64,000 nt of DNA from an uncultured beta proteobacterium (GCA_903938815.1 CAJAES010000007.1:35327-99326); one strand, 5' to 3'; counted from the first letter of the stretch, positions 47,070-55,536 are shown. The notes: generated from the sequence alone by a model not told the origin. A program made the numbers and translations.

Positions 47070-48502
47070 AGCCATTCGACGAAATGCACGCCGCCGCCGG
47101 CGCCGTGCGCGAACACTACGAGACCTATGCACGCTGGCTGGCCAAGCAGCCGGCCGACGTGATGCAGGCGCAGCGCGAGGAAGCGGAACTCATCTTCCGC
47201 CGCGTCGGCATCACCTTCGCGGTCTACGGCGCCAAGGACGAGGACGGCGCCGGCACCGAGCGCCTGATCCCCTTCGACCTGATCCCGCGCGTGATCCCGA
47301 GCCAGGAGTGGCGCGACATGCAGGCCGGCCTGCGCCAGCGCGTGACGGCGCTGAACCGGTTCATCCACGACGTCTACCACGGGCAGGAGATCCTGAAGGC
47401 CGGCATCGTGCCCGCCGAGCAGGTGCTGCACAACGCACAGTACCGGCCCGAGATGGTGGGCGTGGACGTGCCGGGCAACGTGTACTCGCACATCTCCGGC
47501 ATCGACATCGTCCGCGCCGCCGATGCCGCGGGCGACGGCCACTATTACGTGCTGGAAGACAACCTGCGCGTGCCCAGCGGCGTGAGCTACATGCTCGAGA
47601 ACCGCAAGATGATGATGCGGCTCTTCCCGGAGCTGTTCAGCCTGCACCGCATCGCCCCGGTGGCGCACTACCCCGACCTGCTGCTCGAGACCCTGCGCGC
47701 CGTGGCGCCTGCCGGTGTCAACGAGCCCAATGTCGTGGTGCTCACGCCGGGCATGTACAACAGCGCCTACTTCGAACACGCCTTCCTGGCCCAGCAGATG
47801 GGCGTGGAACTCGTCGAGGGGCAGGACCTGTTCGTCAAGGACAGCTTCGTCTACATGCGCACCACGCAGGGCCCGAAGCGCGTGGACGTGATCTACCGCC
47901 GCGTCGACGACGACTTCCTCGACCCGAAGGCCTTCCGCCCCGATTCCACGCTCGGCTGCGCAGGCCTGCTGGACGTCTACCGCAAGGGCAACATCACGCT
48001 GTCCAACGCCATCGGCACCGGCATCGCGGACGACAAGAGCATCTATCCGTACGTGCCGAAGATGATCGAGTTCTACCTCGGCGAGAAGCCGATCCTGAAC
48101 AACGTGCCCACCTACCTGTGCCGCGAGGCCGACGACCTGAAGTACGTGCTCGACCACATGGGCGAGCTCGTCGTGAAGGAGGTCCACGGCGCCGGCGGCT
48201 ACGGCATGCTGGTGGGCCCCGCTTCCACGCGGGCCGAGATCGCCGAGTTCGCGGCCGTCGTGAAGGCCAACCCTGCCAACTACATCGCGCAACCCACGCT
48301 CGCCTTGTCCACCTGCCCCACCTACGTGGAGTCGGGCATTGCGCCGCGCCACATCGATCTGCGGCCCTATGTGCTGTCTTCCGGCAAGGGTGTCCAGACG
48401 GTCCCTGGCGGCCTGACGCGCGTGGCGCTGAAGGAAGGGTCCCTGGTGGTCAATTCGTCGCAAGGCGGTGGCACCAAGGACACCTGGGTCCTGGAAGCCT
48501 GA
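47066..48502 (+). CDS. Circularly permuted ATP-grasp protein, stand-alone
   Basis: 478-residue ligase-fold protein, family partner of alpha-E proteins. Motifs: GITFAVYGAKDEDG, IPRVIPSQEWRDMQAGLRQRV, YVLEDNLRVPSGVSYMLENR, VVLTPGMYNSAYFEHAFLAQQMG, DVIYRRVDDDFLDP, and EVHGAGGYGMLVG. It shares its order with the N-terminal part of the fusion at 43552 but keeps longer N- and C-termini. It overlaps the transglutaminase stop by four bases. A 74-bp segment spanning its last base pairs and the next start region is duplicated downstream. Confidence 0.93.
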   Translation: MKPFDEMHAAAGAVREHYETYARWLAKQPADVMQAQREEAELIFRRVGITFAVYGAKDEDGAGTERLIPFDLIPRVIPSQEWRDMQAGLRQRVTALNRFIHDVYHGQEILKAGIVPAEQVLHNAQYRPEMVGVDVPGNVYSHISGIDIVRAADAAGDGHYYVLEDNLRVPSGVSYMLENRKMMMRLFPELFSLHRIAPVAHYPDLLLETLRAVAPAGVNEPNVVVLTPGMYNSAYFEHAFLAQQMGVELVEGQDLFVKDSFVYMRTTQGPKRVDVIYRRVDDDFLDPKAFRPDSTLGCAGLLDVYRKGNITLSNAIGTGIADDKSIYPYVPKMIEFYLGEKPILNNVPTYLCREADDLKYVLDHMGELVVKEVHGAGGYGMLVGPASTRAEIAEFAAVVKANPANYIAQPTLALSTCPTYVESGIAPRHIDLRPYVLSSGKGVQTVPGGLTRVALKEGSLVVNSSQGGGTKDTWVLEA

Positions 48503-48514
48503 AGGAGAGCCACC

Positions 48515-48670
48515 ATGCTGTCTAGAACCGCCGACCATCTCTTCTGGATGGCTCGCTACATGGAGCGCGCGGGTCAAGCGCAACGCGCTTGCGGCGCAGC
48601 CAGAACACAGCGGCGCGCGCACGCGCGCTGCGGGGTTTTCGGCCTGAAGGAGAACCACCATGCTGTCTAG
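48515..48670 (+). pseudogene. Truncated duplicate of the alpha-E gene start (51-codon remnant)
   Basis: Reads MLSRTADHLFWMARYMERA exactly as in the intact alpha-E gene, then runs through the palindromic spacer in a new frame (Arg/Ala/Cys-rich) and stops at TAG 48668-48670, just inside the real gene. It keeps a good Shine-Dalgarno, so it may be translated as a 51-residue peptide ending 10 bases past the true start. That could couple translation into the intact gene or compete with it. The non-homologous tail argues that it is a by-product of duplication, not a selected protein. Confidence 0.7.
48608..48640 (+). terminator. Terminator-like hairpin in the spacer before the intact alpha-E gene
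   Basis: CAGCG, bulged G, CGCG, loop, CGCG, CGCTG forms a 9-bp stem with one bulge (48608-48630), followed by CGGGG and four T. The T tract is short and set off by five bases, so full termination is doubtful. If active it would lower expression of the alpha-E gene relative to the four genes before it. Confidence 0.3.
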
Positions 48671-49643
48671 AACCGCAGACCATCTCTTCTGGATGGCTCG
48701 TTACATGGAGCGGGCCGAAAACACCGCCCGCATGCTCAACGTCAGCTACGAGACCTCGCTGCTGCCGCAATCGGCCGACATGGCCGAGACCGGCTGGCGC
48801 GGCCTGCTGTCGATCAGCGAGCTCACGCCGGCCTTCCACGCCAAGTACAAGCAGGTCAACGCGCGCAACGTCATGGAATTCATGGTGCGCGACGAGACCA
48901 ACTTCTCCAGCATCTGGTGCTGCCTGCGGGCCGCGCGCGAGAACGCCCGCGCCGTGCGCGGCAGCCTCACCACCGAGGTCTGGGAGACGCAGAACCAGAC
49001 CTGGCTGGAGTTCAACCGCCTGCTCAAGCAGGGCGCCTTCGAGCAGGACCCGGCCGACTTCTTCGAGTGGGTGAAGTTCCGCTCCCACCTCAGCCGCGGC
49101 GTCACCGTGGGCACCATGCTGATGGACGAGGCGCTGCACTTCCTGCGCATAGGCACCTTCCTCGAACGCGCCGACAACACCGCGCGCCTGATCGACGTGA
49201 AGTTCCACGCGCTCACGGCCGGGAAGGATTTCTTCGGCCCCGCCGCCGCCAACGGCAACGGGGGTGCGCAGCCGCAGGAGGTCGATTTCTATCACTGGAG
49301 CGCGGTGCTGCGATCGGTCTCGGGTTTCGAGATCTACCGCAAGGTCTACCGCAACGTGATCCGCCCCGAGAAGGTGGCCGAACTGCTGGTGCTGCGCCCC
49401 GACATGCCGCGCTCGCTGGCGGCCTGCATGAACGAGGTCCAGGCCAACCTGCGCCTGGTGGCCAACCAGCAGAGCGCCGAGACCGAGCGCCGCGCCGGCC
49501 GCCTGTGCGCCGACCTGCAGTTCGCCCGCATCGACGAGATCCTGTCGACGGGCCTGCACGCCTATCTCACGCAGTTCCTCGACCGCGTGAACGACCTCGG
49601 CGCCGGGATCGGGCGCGATTTCCTGGTGCCCGTGGCGGCCTGA
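48660..49643 (+). CDS. Alpha-E domain protein, stand-alone (DUF403)
   Basis: 327-residue, all-helical protein of the alpha-E family (MLSRTADHLFWMARYMERAENTARML; WETQNQTWLEFNRLL; TFLERADNTARLIDVKFHAL). It pairs with circularly permuted ATP-grasp ligases and is last in the cluster. The start ATG 48660 has GAAGGAGA 9 bases upstream. In many genomes a proteasome-like Anbu peptidase follows such genes; here an MFS exporter follows, after a short tandem repeat. Biochemical role unknown. Confidence 0.92.
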   Translation: MLSRTADHLFWMARYMERAENTARMLNVSYETSLLPQSADMAETGWRGLLSISELTPAFHAKYKQVNARNVMEFMVRDETNFSSIWCCLRAARENARAVRGSLTTEVWETQNQTWLEFNRLLKQGAFEQDPADFFEWVKFRSHLSRGVTVGTMLMDEALHFLRIGTFLERADNTARLIDVKFHALTAGKDFFGPAAANGNGGAQPQEVDFYHWSAVLRSVSGFEIYRKVYRNVIRPEKVAELLVLRPDMPRSLAACMNEVQANLRLVANQQSAETERRAGRLCADLQFARIDEILSTGLHAYLTQFLDRVNDLGAGIGRDFLVPVAA

Positions 49644-49666
49644 CGAGGCTACGCAGACTTCGCGTG

Positions 49667-49751
49667 GCGGCCCTTTCAGACTGCCATGCTTCTCTGTCGA
49701 GCGGCCTTTTCAGGCCGCCACGCTTCTCTGTCGCGCGGCCTCAGAAGGCCG
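49667..49751 (+). repeat. Tandem repeat, two 34-bp units plus a partial third
   Basis: Units begin GCGGCC and end CTTCTCTGTCG at 49667-49700 and 49701-49734 (5 mismatches in 34); a third starts at 49735 and fades by 49751. Unit 2 contains GCGGCC-TTTTCA-GGCCGC and unit 3 CGGCC-TCAGAA-GGCCG, both perfect hairpins. The array fills the gap between the alpha-E and MFS genes. Confidence 0.85.
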
Positions 49752-49796
49752 TCCTGCACACCCGGGCCTCGCGGCTTCACCCGGTCGGCGACACTC

Positions 49797-51017
49797 ATGG
49801 GCTTGGCGGCCCGCGTGCCGCGACCTTCCGGACCGCTCTTGCCCAAGACCTCATCCCGCGGCCTGCTCGTCGCCAACCTGCTGGCCCAGCTGGCCTTCGG
49901 CCTGATCGCGATGACGATCTGCATCCCGTCGATGCAGGAGTGGGGTGCCATCTTCGGCGCCAGCCAGAGCAGCGTGCAGCTCACCTTCAGCGCCTACGTG
50001 GTGGCCTACGGCGGCCTGCAGCTGCTGTACGGCCCCTTGTCCGACCGGCTCGGGCGCAAGAAGATCCTGCTCTTCGGGCTGTCGCTGGCGGGCGTGGGCT
50101 CGGCCCTGGCCGCCGCGGCGCCCGACCTGACGACCCTCACTGCGGCGCGCGTGCTGCAGGGCGCCGGCAGCGCCGCCGGTATGGTGGTCGGCCGGGCCAT
50201 CGTGCAGGATCTCTTCCAGGGGCCCGAGCGCACACGCGTGATGGCCTACGTCGGCATGACCATGGGCCTGTGCCCGCCGCTGGCCACCATCCTCGGGGGG
50301 CAGCTGCACGTGCGCCTGGGCTGGCAGGCCAACTTCATCCTCATCGCCGGCCTCTCGGTGCTGCTGTGGGTGGCCGCCTGGCGCGGGCTGCCCGACCACC
50401 AGCCCTCCGCCGTCGTGCAGCCGCACTGGCTGCGCGCGCTGCTTGGGTCCTATGCGCGCCTGTTCCGCGAACCCGTGTTTCCGCTGTACGTGCTCATCCT
50501 GGCCGCGACCACGGCCACGTTCTACGCCTTCCTGGCGGGCGCGCCCGTGGTGCTGGGCAGCTACGGCGTCGGGCCCGACGGCATCGGCGTTTACGTGATG
50601 AGCATTCCGCTGTCCTACATCCTGGGCAACTACCTCACGAGCCGACTCGCGCACCGGATGGGCGAGGCCCGCATGATGGCGCTCGGGCAGACGCTCACGC
50701 TCGGCGCCCTGGCGGTGGTGATCGGTCTGGCGCTGGCCGGCGTCAACACGCCGCTGGCGCTGGCCCTGCCGCTGGTGGTGCTGGGCATCGGCCACGGGCT
50801 GATCATGCCCACGGCCCTGGCCGGCACGGTGGGCGTGATGCCGGCGCTGGCCGGTTCGGCTGCGGCCGTGGCCGGCCTCGCGCAGCAAATGATGGGCGCA
50901 GCGGGCGCGTATGCGGTCGGCCTGGTCGACCACCGCGGTGCGCTGAACCTCGGCTGGCTGATGATGGGCCTGGCGGTCTGCGGCCTGCTGGCCCAGATGC
51001 GCCTGCACCGGCGCTGA
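49797..51017 (+). CDS. MFS drug-resistance transporter, Bcr/CflA type
   Basis: 406-residue inner-membrane exporter with 12 predicted helices. The Bcr/CflA pattern is clear: MTICIPSMQEWGAIFGASQSSVQ at helix 1, YGPLSDRLGRKKILLFGL after helix 2 (the MFS loop motif), and RVLQGAGSAAGMVVGRAIVQD, the motif of this subfamily. The ATG 49797 gives a short N-terminus before helix 1; a longer start would be translated through the 34-bp tandem repeat. Substrate unknown. Not obviously related to the ATP-grasp cluster before it. Confidence 0.87.
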   Translation: MGLAARVPRPSGPLLPKTSSRGLLVANLLAQLAFGLIAMTICIPSMQEWGAIFGASQSSVQLTFSAYVVAYGGLQLLYGPLSDRLGRKKILLFGLSLAGVGSALAAAAPDLTTLTAARVLQGAGSAAGMVVGRAIVQDLFQGPERTRVMAYVGMTMGLCPPLATILGGQLHVRLGWQANFILIAGLSVLLWVAAWRGLPDHQPSAVVQPHWLRALLGSYARLFREPVFPLYVLILAATTATFYAFLAGAPVVLGSYGVGPDGIGVYVMSIPLSYILGNYLTSRLAHRMGEARMMALGQTLTLGALAVVIGLALAGVNTPLALALPLVVLGIGHGLIMPTALAGTVGVMPALAGSAAAVAGLAQQMMGAAGAYAVGLVDHRGALNLGWLMMGLAVCGLLAQMRLHRR

Positions 51018-51033
51018 GGCCGGCGATTCGCGA

Positions 51034-51933
51034 TCAGCGGCGAGCCTCCTGCCCGCCCCCCGCTTCCCGTGCCCGCCGGACCAGACGCTCAGCCCTCGCT
51101 TCTGCACGTGAACGCTCCTCGTTTGCTGACATCACCCTGCTCAACCGGGAGACCCAGGCAGTCATCGTGCTCTGAGATGGGGGTGCAAGCCGCTCGACGG
51201 CAATCTCATAGGCCATCTGCTCTTCAGCCGGCATTCCCCACCGATTTCCAACCATGGCCAAGGTCATCATGGAGGACAAATCCCCAGACTCGGCGTCCGC
51301 ACGCATTGCTGCCACCACGTCAGCCTGCAATTCCGCGGGAAGTTCAAATCGGCTTTCCTGTGCATAGGCATGGGCTGCGCCGAGGATGTTTCCCTGCATG
51401 GCGTTCAGCGCCAGCTCGGCGTGCCGTTGCCTCATCGAAGGCTCTACGGTCTGGCAGCGGCGCTCTTCGACCTGGAGGTCCCGAATGCTCTCTGCCACGG
51501 TCTCCGGCGGCAAGCCCGGCACCGAACGCATCCGCTCCATCCCGGTTTGCATCTCCCGATTCACATCGCAACGACGCAGCCGGCTGAGTGCCAACCACGA
51601 TTCGTTCGGGTCCTTTGTCGTGAGCGCTTGAAAGATGTGCGGGCCGTAGCCTTCGGCGCCGACTTCCTTCGCTGCGCTTTGACCCGATTCGGCAGGCTGC
51701 GCCGTGGTCACTTGCCTTCGATCTGGTTTGACCGCGGGATGTGCCGCAGATGCACCTTGGGGGTCGATGCCGTGCCTTCGTGCGACCTGTGAATTCACAG
51801 AAAAATGGCTCGCCTCTTCTTGATCCGTGCGCTCCGGACTGAACGCAAGAAGCCAAGCGCAGACGGCTGCGAGTGCAATGACGATCGCGGACAGTTTTAT
51901 GTACCTGGAAAGAGCCTTCCTGATCGGTGTCAT
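51034..51933 (-). CDS. Hypothetical membrane-anchored protein, lower G+C
   Basis: 299-residue protein I do not recognise. It has one N-terminal membrane helix (residues 13-33, LSAIVIALAAVCAWLLAF), then a mostly helical, charged domain with Cys residues (RRCDVNREMQ; EERRCQTVE) and a repeated Met/Arg-rich helix near the C-terminus. It is likely exported and anchored facing the periplasm. I chose ATG 51933; a TTG at 52026 would add 31 residues that look unstructured. Neither has a good Shine-Dalgarno. Base composition over 51.1-52.1 kb is visibly less GC-rich than its neighbours, which suggests later acquisition. The gap to 52124 holds no other gene. Confidence 0.6.
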   Translation of the reverse strand: MTPIRKALSRYIKLSAIVIALAAVCAWLLAFSPERTDQEEASHFSVNSQVARRHGIDPQGASAAHPAVKPDRRQVTTAQPAESGQSAAKEVGAEGYGPHIFQALTTKDPNESWLALSRLRRCDVNREMQTGMERMRSVPGLPPETVAESIRDLQVEERRCQTVEPSMRQRHAELALNAMQGNILGAAHAYAQESRFELPAELQADVVAAMRADAESGDLSSMMTLAMVGNRWGMPAEEQMAYEIAVERLAPPSQSTMTAWVSRLSRVMSANEERSRAEARAERLVRRAREAGGGQEARR

Positions 51934-52124
51934 GGGAATTGCGTCTGATTTGATCCGGCCGGCGTCAGTCGACACTGAAGTTTCGGTTTCCAATTCGCGA
52001 CTACGTGAACCTGAAGGTGTATCCAAAGGAATGCCAGAAACCCCCTGAGTCGTAAGTACGCTCGCCCTGCGTGCGACTTGGGGAAGGGCTTCGAAAATCA
52101 GACTGCAGTAGTTGACTCCTTGAG

Positions 52125-53168
52125 CTACAGACTGCGCTTGACCGCATCGCCCAGCGCCAGCACCGCCAGCGCGTAGTAGCTGCTGCGGTTGTAGCGCGTG
52201 ATCGTGTAGAAGTTCTGCGTGCCTGCCACGTAGCTGGGCTCGAGCGCGCCGTTCTCCACCGTCACCAGCGCCAGCAGGCCGGCATGGGCGCGGCCGCTCT
52301 CGGTCAGGCCGGCGCCGGCCTGGGTGAAGGTGGCGGCGTCGAAGCTGGGCACGATGTCCGGGGCCAGCAGCTTGTTGCGCGCCGCTTCTTCGGTCGGCGG
52401 CGTCACGGGGTAGGTGGCCGGCAGGCCGCGCTGCCAGCCGTGCACCGACAGGAACTGCGCGATGCTGCCGATGGCGTCCGCGGCGCTGGTGGTGAGGTCG
52501 ACGTGGCCGTCGCCGTCGAAATCGAGCGCATGCCGGTTGATGCTGCCGGGCATGAACTGCCCGAGCCCGATGGCGCCGGCGAAGGAGCCGTTGATGGAGG
52601 CCGGCGCCACCTTCTCGCGCCGGGCCAGCACCAGCAGTTCCTCGAGTTCCTCGCGGAAGTAGGGGCTGCGGTCGCTGCGGCCCGTGGGGAAGTCGAAGGC
52701 CAGCGTGGCCAGCACGTCCAGGGCGCGGAAGTTGCCGAGGATGCGGCCGTAGAAGGTCTCGACGCCGACGATGCCCACGATGACTTCGGGCGGCACGCCG
52801 AAACGTTCCTCGGCACGTGCGAGCGCTGCGGCATTGGCTTTCCAGAAGGCCACGCCCTCCAGGATGCGGCGCGGCTCGACGAAGCGGTCGCGGTAGGCGA
52901 ACCAGTTCTTCGGCTGGCCCACCGGCGGCGGCATGATGAGCCGCTGCGCGGCCGGGCGCAGCTTGGCCTCGCGAAGTTGCTGCAGCACCCAGTCGGCATC
53001 CATCTGGCGGCGCTGCGCGACCTCCGCCGCGAAGGCGCGGACTTCCGGCCGGGTGTCGTAGGTGGCCGTGGCGCCGGCGCTCAGGCCGGAGGCGAGCAGA
53101 CAGGCGAGGCCGGCGAGGCAGGCGCGAGAAATCGCGAGGGACGGGGCGAAGGCGATGGGGGCGCTCAT
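52125..53168 (-). CDS. mltB: Lytic murein transglycosylase B
   Basis: 347-residue periplasmic enzyme cleaving peptidoglycan glycan strands with release of 1,6-anhydro products. A signal peptide (to about LSAGATA) precedes the catalytic domain; the catalytic Glu is in VGIVGVETFYGRILGN, and GAIGLGQFMPGSINRHALDFDGDGHVDL is typical of MltB. No lipobox is apparent, so it may be soluble. Family-typical C-terminal NFYTITRYNRSSYYALAVLAL. Monocistronic. Confidence 0.93.
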   Translation of the reverse strand: MSAPIAFAPSLAISRACLAGLACLLASGLSAGATATYDTRPEVRAFAAEVAQRRQMDADWVLQQLREAKLRPAAQRLIMPPPVGQPKNWFAYRDRFVEPRRILEGVAFWKANAAALARAEERFGVPPEVIVGIVGVETFYGRILGNFRALDVLATLAFDFPTGRSDRSPYFREELEELLVLARREKVAPASINGSFAGAIGLGQFMPGSINRHALDFDGDGHVDLTTSAADAIGSIAQFLSVHGWQRGLPATYPVTPPTEEAARNKLLAPDIVPSFDAATFTQAGAGLTESGRAHAGLLALVTVENGALEPSYVAGTQNFYTITRYNRSSYYALAVLALGDAVKRSL

Positions 53169-53313
53169 GCGGCCATCATAGGATCAAGCGGCGCGAGCCT
53201 TCCTGCTTCCCCTGCACAAGCCATCGGCTTCGGCGCTGCACACGCTATCAGCCGTAGTCAGCATGAGCCTCGGCGCCGCCGGGCACCATCTGCCTCAGGC
53301 CGAAGGATTTGCC

Positions 53314-54153
53314 TCAGTCCGCAGGCTCCATCAGCATCAGCCCCGAAGCCGTGTTCGAGATCGGCAGGTGGTAGTTGCGGTGCAGCTGCGTCGCGCGCTC
53401 GCCTAATGCGGCGCGGGCGGCCAGCCACATCAGCAGTTCCACGCCCTGCGTGCCGGCCTTCTCGACGAGCTCCGCGGTGCTGAACTGCGTTGCCCAGCGC
53501 GGGTCGTGGACCAGGCTCTCCAGGAAAGCGAGGTCGAAGTCCCGGTTGATGAAGCCGGCGCGCTGCCCGTCGAGCTGGTGCGACAGGCCGCCGCTGCCCA
53601 GGACCACCACGCGCGCGTCGCTGTCCCACGACCGGATGGCGCGGCCCACGGCTTCGCCCAGCGCGTAGCAGCGGCGCGCCGAAGGCAGCGGGAACTGCAC
53701 GGTGTTGATGCAGACCGGCACGATGCGCACGGGCCAGGCCTGGCCCGGGTACATCAGCTGCAGCGGGTTCGTGATGGCGTGGTCGACCAGCATCTCCTGG
53801 CAGGTGGTGAGGTCGAAGTCCTGCCTGATCAGCGCGTCGATCAGGTGCCAGGACAGCGCCGTGTCGCCCGTGAAGGGCAGCACCTGCGGGATGCCCCAGC
53901 CCTCGTCGGCGTTGCGGTATTCGGGCGCCGCGCCGACCGCGAAGGTGGGCATCTTGTCGAGGAAGAAGTTCAGCCCGTGGTCGTTGTAGAAGACCACAGC
54001 CACATCGGGCCGCTGCTCGGCCAGCCAGCGGTGCACGGGCGCCCAGCCGTCGAAGAAGGGCTTCCAGTACGGGTCCTGCTGGAGCTGGCTGGCGATGGCG
54101 CGGCCGATGGCCGGCACGTGGGAGGTGGCGATGGCGCCGAGGATCCTGGCCAT
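53314..54153 (-). CDS. ligB: Protocatechuate 4,5-dioxygenase beta chain (LigB-type extradiol dioxygenase)
   Basis: 279-residue catalytic subunit that opens the ring of protocatechuate, gallate or a related catechol with Fe(II). Ligands and acid-base residues are recognisable by the LigB pattern: His12 (ATSHVPA), His59 (YNDHGLNFF), His192 (GGLSHQLDG) and Glu239 (GVELLMW). A strong GAGGAG lies before ATG 54153. It follows ligA by 11 bases in the same operon. No ligC, ligI or ligJ genes are near, so the ring-cleavage product must be handled by an unlinked pathway. Confidence 0.92.
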   Translation of the reverse strand: MARILGAIATSHVPAIGRAIASQLQQDPYWKPFFDGWAPVHRWLAEQRPDVAVVFYNDHGLNFFLDKMPTFAVGAAPEYRNADEGWGIPQVLPFTGDTALSWHLIDALIRQDFDLTTCQEMLVDHAITNPLQLMYPGQAWPVRIVPVCINTVQFPLPSARRCYALGEAVGRAIRSWDSDARVVVLGSGGLSHQLDGQRAGFINRDFDLAFLESLVHDPRWATQFSTAELVEKAGTQGVELLMWLAARAALGERATQLHRNYHLPISNTASGLMLMEPAD

Positions 54154-54164
54154 GGTGTGTCTCC

Positions 54165-54503
54165 TCAGCGGGCGTAGGCGGCCAGCTTGGCCTTGAACTG
54201 GTCCTTGGTCATGCCGGTCTGCTGCGCGCCGATGTCCTGCACGTCCAGGCCGAAAATGCCCGCGAACTTGGCCAGGTAGTAGACGTTGCCTCCCGCGGCG
54301 ATGAGATCCAGCACCTGGCGCGAACGCACTGCGGCTCGCTGGGCTTCGCCCAGGCCGTAGCGGGTGCAATAGGCGTCCTCGTCCGCCAGGAAGGCCTCGC
54401 GGTTGGCCGCGTCGTTGAACGAGAAGCACATCTTGTTGAGCGCGTAGCCCTTGCGGGCCTGTGCGCCATCGAACAGTGTGGTGCCGGGTATGGAGGTGAT
54501 CAT
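54165..54503 (-). CDS. ligA: Protocatechuate 4,5-dioxygenase alpha chain
   Basis: 112-residue helical subunit of the ring-cleaving dioxygenase; it caps the LigB active site. ALNKMCFSFNDAANREAFLADEDAYCTRYGL and GGNVYYLAKFAGIFGLDVQDIGA are LigA hallmarks. The ATG 54503 gives the normal length; a longer reading upstream enters the divergent promoter region. It is the first gene of the ligA-ligB operon, divergent from a LysR gene 94 bases away, whose product probably controls it. Confidence 0.9.
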   Translation of the reverse strand: MITSIPGTTLFDGAQARKGYALNKMCFSFNDAANREAFLADEDAYCTRYGLGEAQRAAVRSRQVLDLIAAGGNVYYLAKFAGIFGLDVQDIGAQQTGMTKDQFKAKLAAYAR

Positions 54504-54597
54504 CGCTTGCCTGCCTCTGTCGTCTGCCTCTGCCTTGATCCAACTCAGTGTGCCGGTCTCGATTCCTGCAATAAAGAGCGGGCGATTCATTCGACGC

Positions 54598-55536
54598 ATG
54601 AGCAATTTCGATCATCTGGACCTGGACGGCCATGCCCTGCGGCTGCTGCTGACCGTCGCCGAGGAGGGCTCGGTGACGCGGGCCGCGGCGCGGCTGGACT
54701 GCACGCAGAGCGCCGTCAGCCACGCACTGGACAAGCTGCGCGAGATCACCGGCGACCCGCTCTTCGTGCGCAGCGGGCGCGGCATCGTGGCCACGGCGCA
54801 GGCCGCGGTGCTGGCGCGGCGCGCCCGCTTGCTGCTCGACGACCTGCGCGCCTTCAGTCAGGCGGCCGGTTTCGAGCCGTCGCGCCTGTCGGGGCCGTTC
54901 ACGGTCGCGGCGAACGATCTGCAGCGCGATCTGCTGCTGCCGCCGCTGCTGCGTCGACTGCGGGCGCAGGCGCCCGAACTCACGCTGCGCGTGATCCCGT
55001 CCGGCGCGCCGCGTGCACTGCTGCTGCGCGACGGCGGCTGCGACCTGCTCATCACGCCGCGTCCGCCCGATGCGAGCGACATCGTCCATCGGCGCCTCTT
55101 CGAGGACCGCTACCGCGTCTTCTTCGACGCCGGGCACCGGGCCGCGCCGGCCGACCGCGCGGCATGGCTGTCCGCCGAGCACGTGACCGTGCGCTACGAG
55201 GACAGCCGCAGCCTCGACATCGACGACGTCCTGGCCGATCGCGGCCTGGCGCGGCGCTTCGTCGCCACGGTGCCGGGCATGGCCGGCGTGGCGGCGCTGC
55301 TGCAGGGCGGGCCGTGGCTGGCCACCCTGCCGTCGCGCGTGGCCGGCGGCGTGCTGCGCGGGCTGGCGAACGCGCCGGTGCCCGTGCCCACGCCGCGCAT
55401 GCCGATGTATGCCGTCTGGCACCGGCGGATGCACGAGGACCCTGCCCACCGCTGGGTGCGCGGCGAACTCGACAGCGTGGTGGCGGCGTTGCTCGCCGGC
55501 CCCGAGGGGGAGGTGCCATGGCCGGTCGTTTCCTGA
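54598..55536 (+). CDS. LysR-family transcriptional regulator, divergent from ligAB
   Basis: 312-residue regulator: winged helix at 8-68 (TRAAARLDCTQSAVSHALDKLREITGD in two parts) and effector domain to about 300. Its position back to back with ligA is the standard arrangement for a LysR activator of ring-cleavage genes. Start ATG 54598; the upstream in-frame sequence is in the promoter. A secreted hypothetical gene begins 19 bases before its stop, in another frame. Confidence 0.9.
   Translation: MSNFDHLDLDGHALRLLLTVAEEGSVTRAAARLDCTQSAVSHALDKLREITGDPLFVRSGRGIVATAQAAVLARRARLLLDDLRAFSQAAGFEPSRLSGPFTVAANDLQRDLLLPPLLRRLRAQAPELTLRVIPSGAPRALLLRDGGCDLLITPRPPDASDIVHRRLFEDRYRVFFDAGHRAAPADRAAWLSAEHVTVRYEDSRSLDIDDVLADRGLARRFVATVPGMAGVAALLQGGPWLATLPSRVAGGVLRGLANAPVPVPTPRMPMYAVWHRRMHEDPAHRWVRGELDSVVAALLAGPEGEVPWPVVS

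Larger units (their letters stand above)
48497..48715 (+). repeat. 74-bp direct duplication of the alpha-E gene start around a palindromic spacer
   Basis: Segment 48497-48570 is repeated at 48642-48715 with four mismatches in 74 bases. Each copy holds the ribosome-binding site GAAGGAGA and the first 18 codons of the alpha-E gene; the three mismatches in coding positions are all silent (Ala, Arg, Arg). The 71-base spacer (48571-48641) is GC-rich, with inverted repeats AAGCG/CGCTT and a longer hairpin at 48608-48630. Confidence 0.93.

Noticed and set aside
49667..49751. Possible CRISPR array
   Set aside because: Units are directly adjacent without unique spacers, only two and a half units exist, and no cas genes are present.
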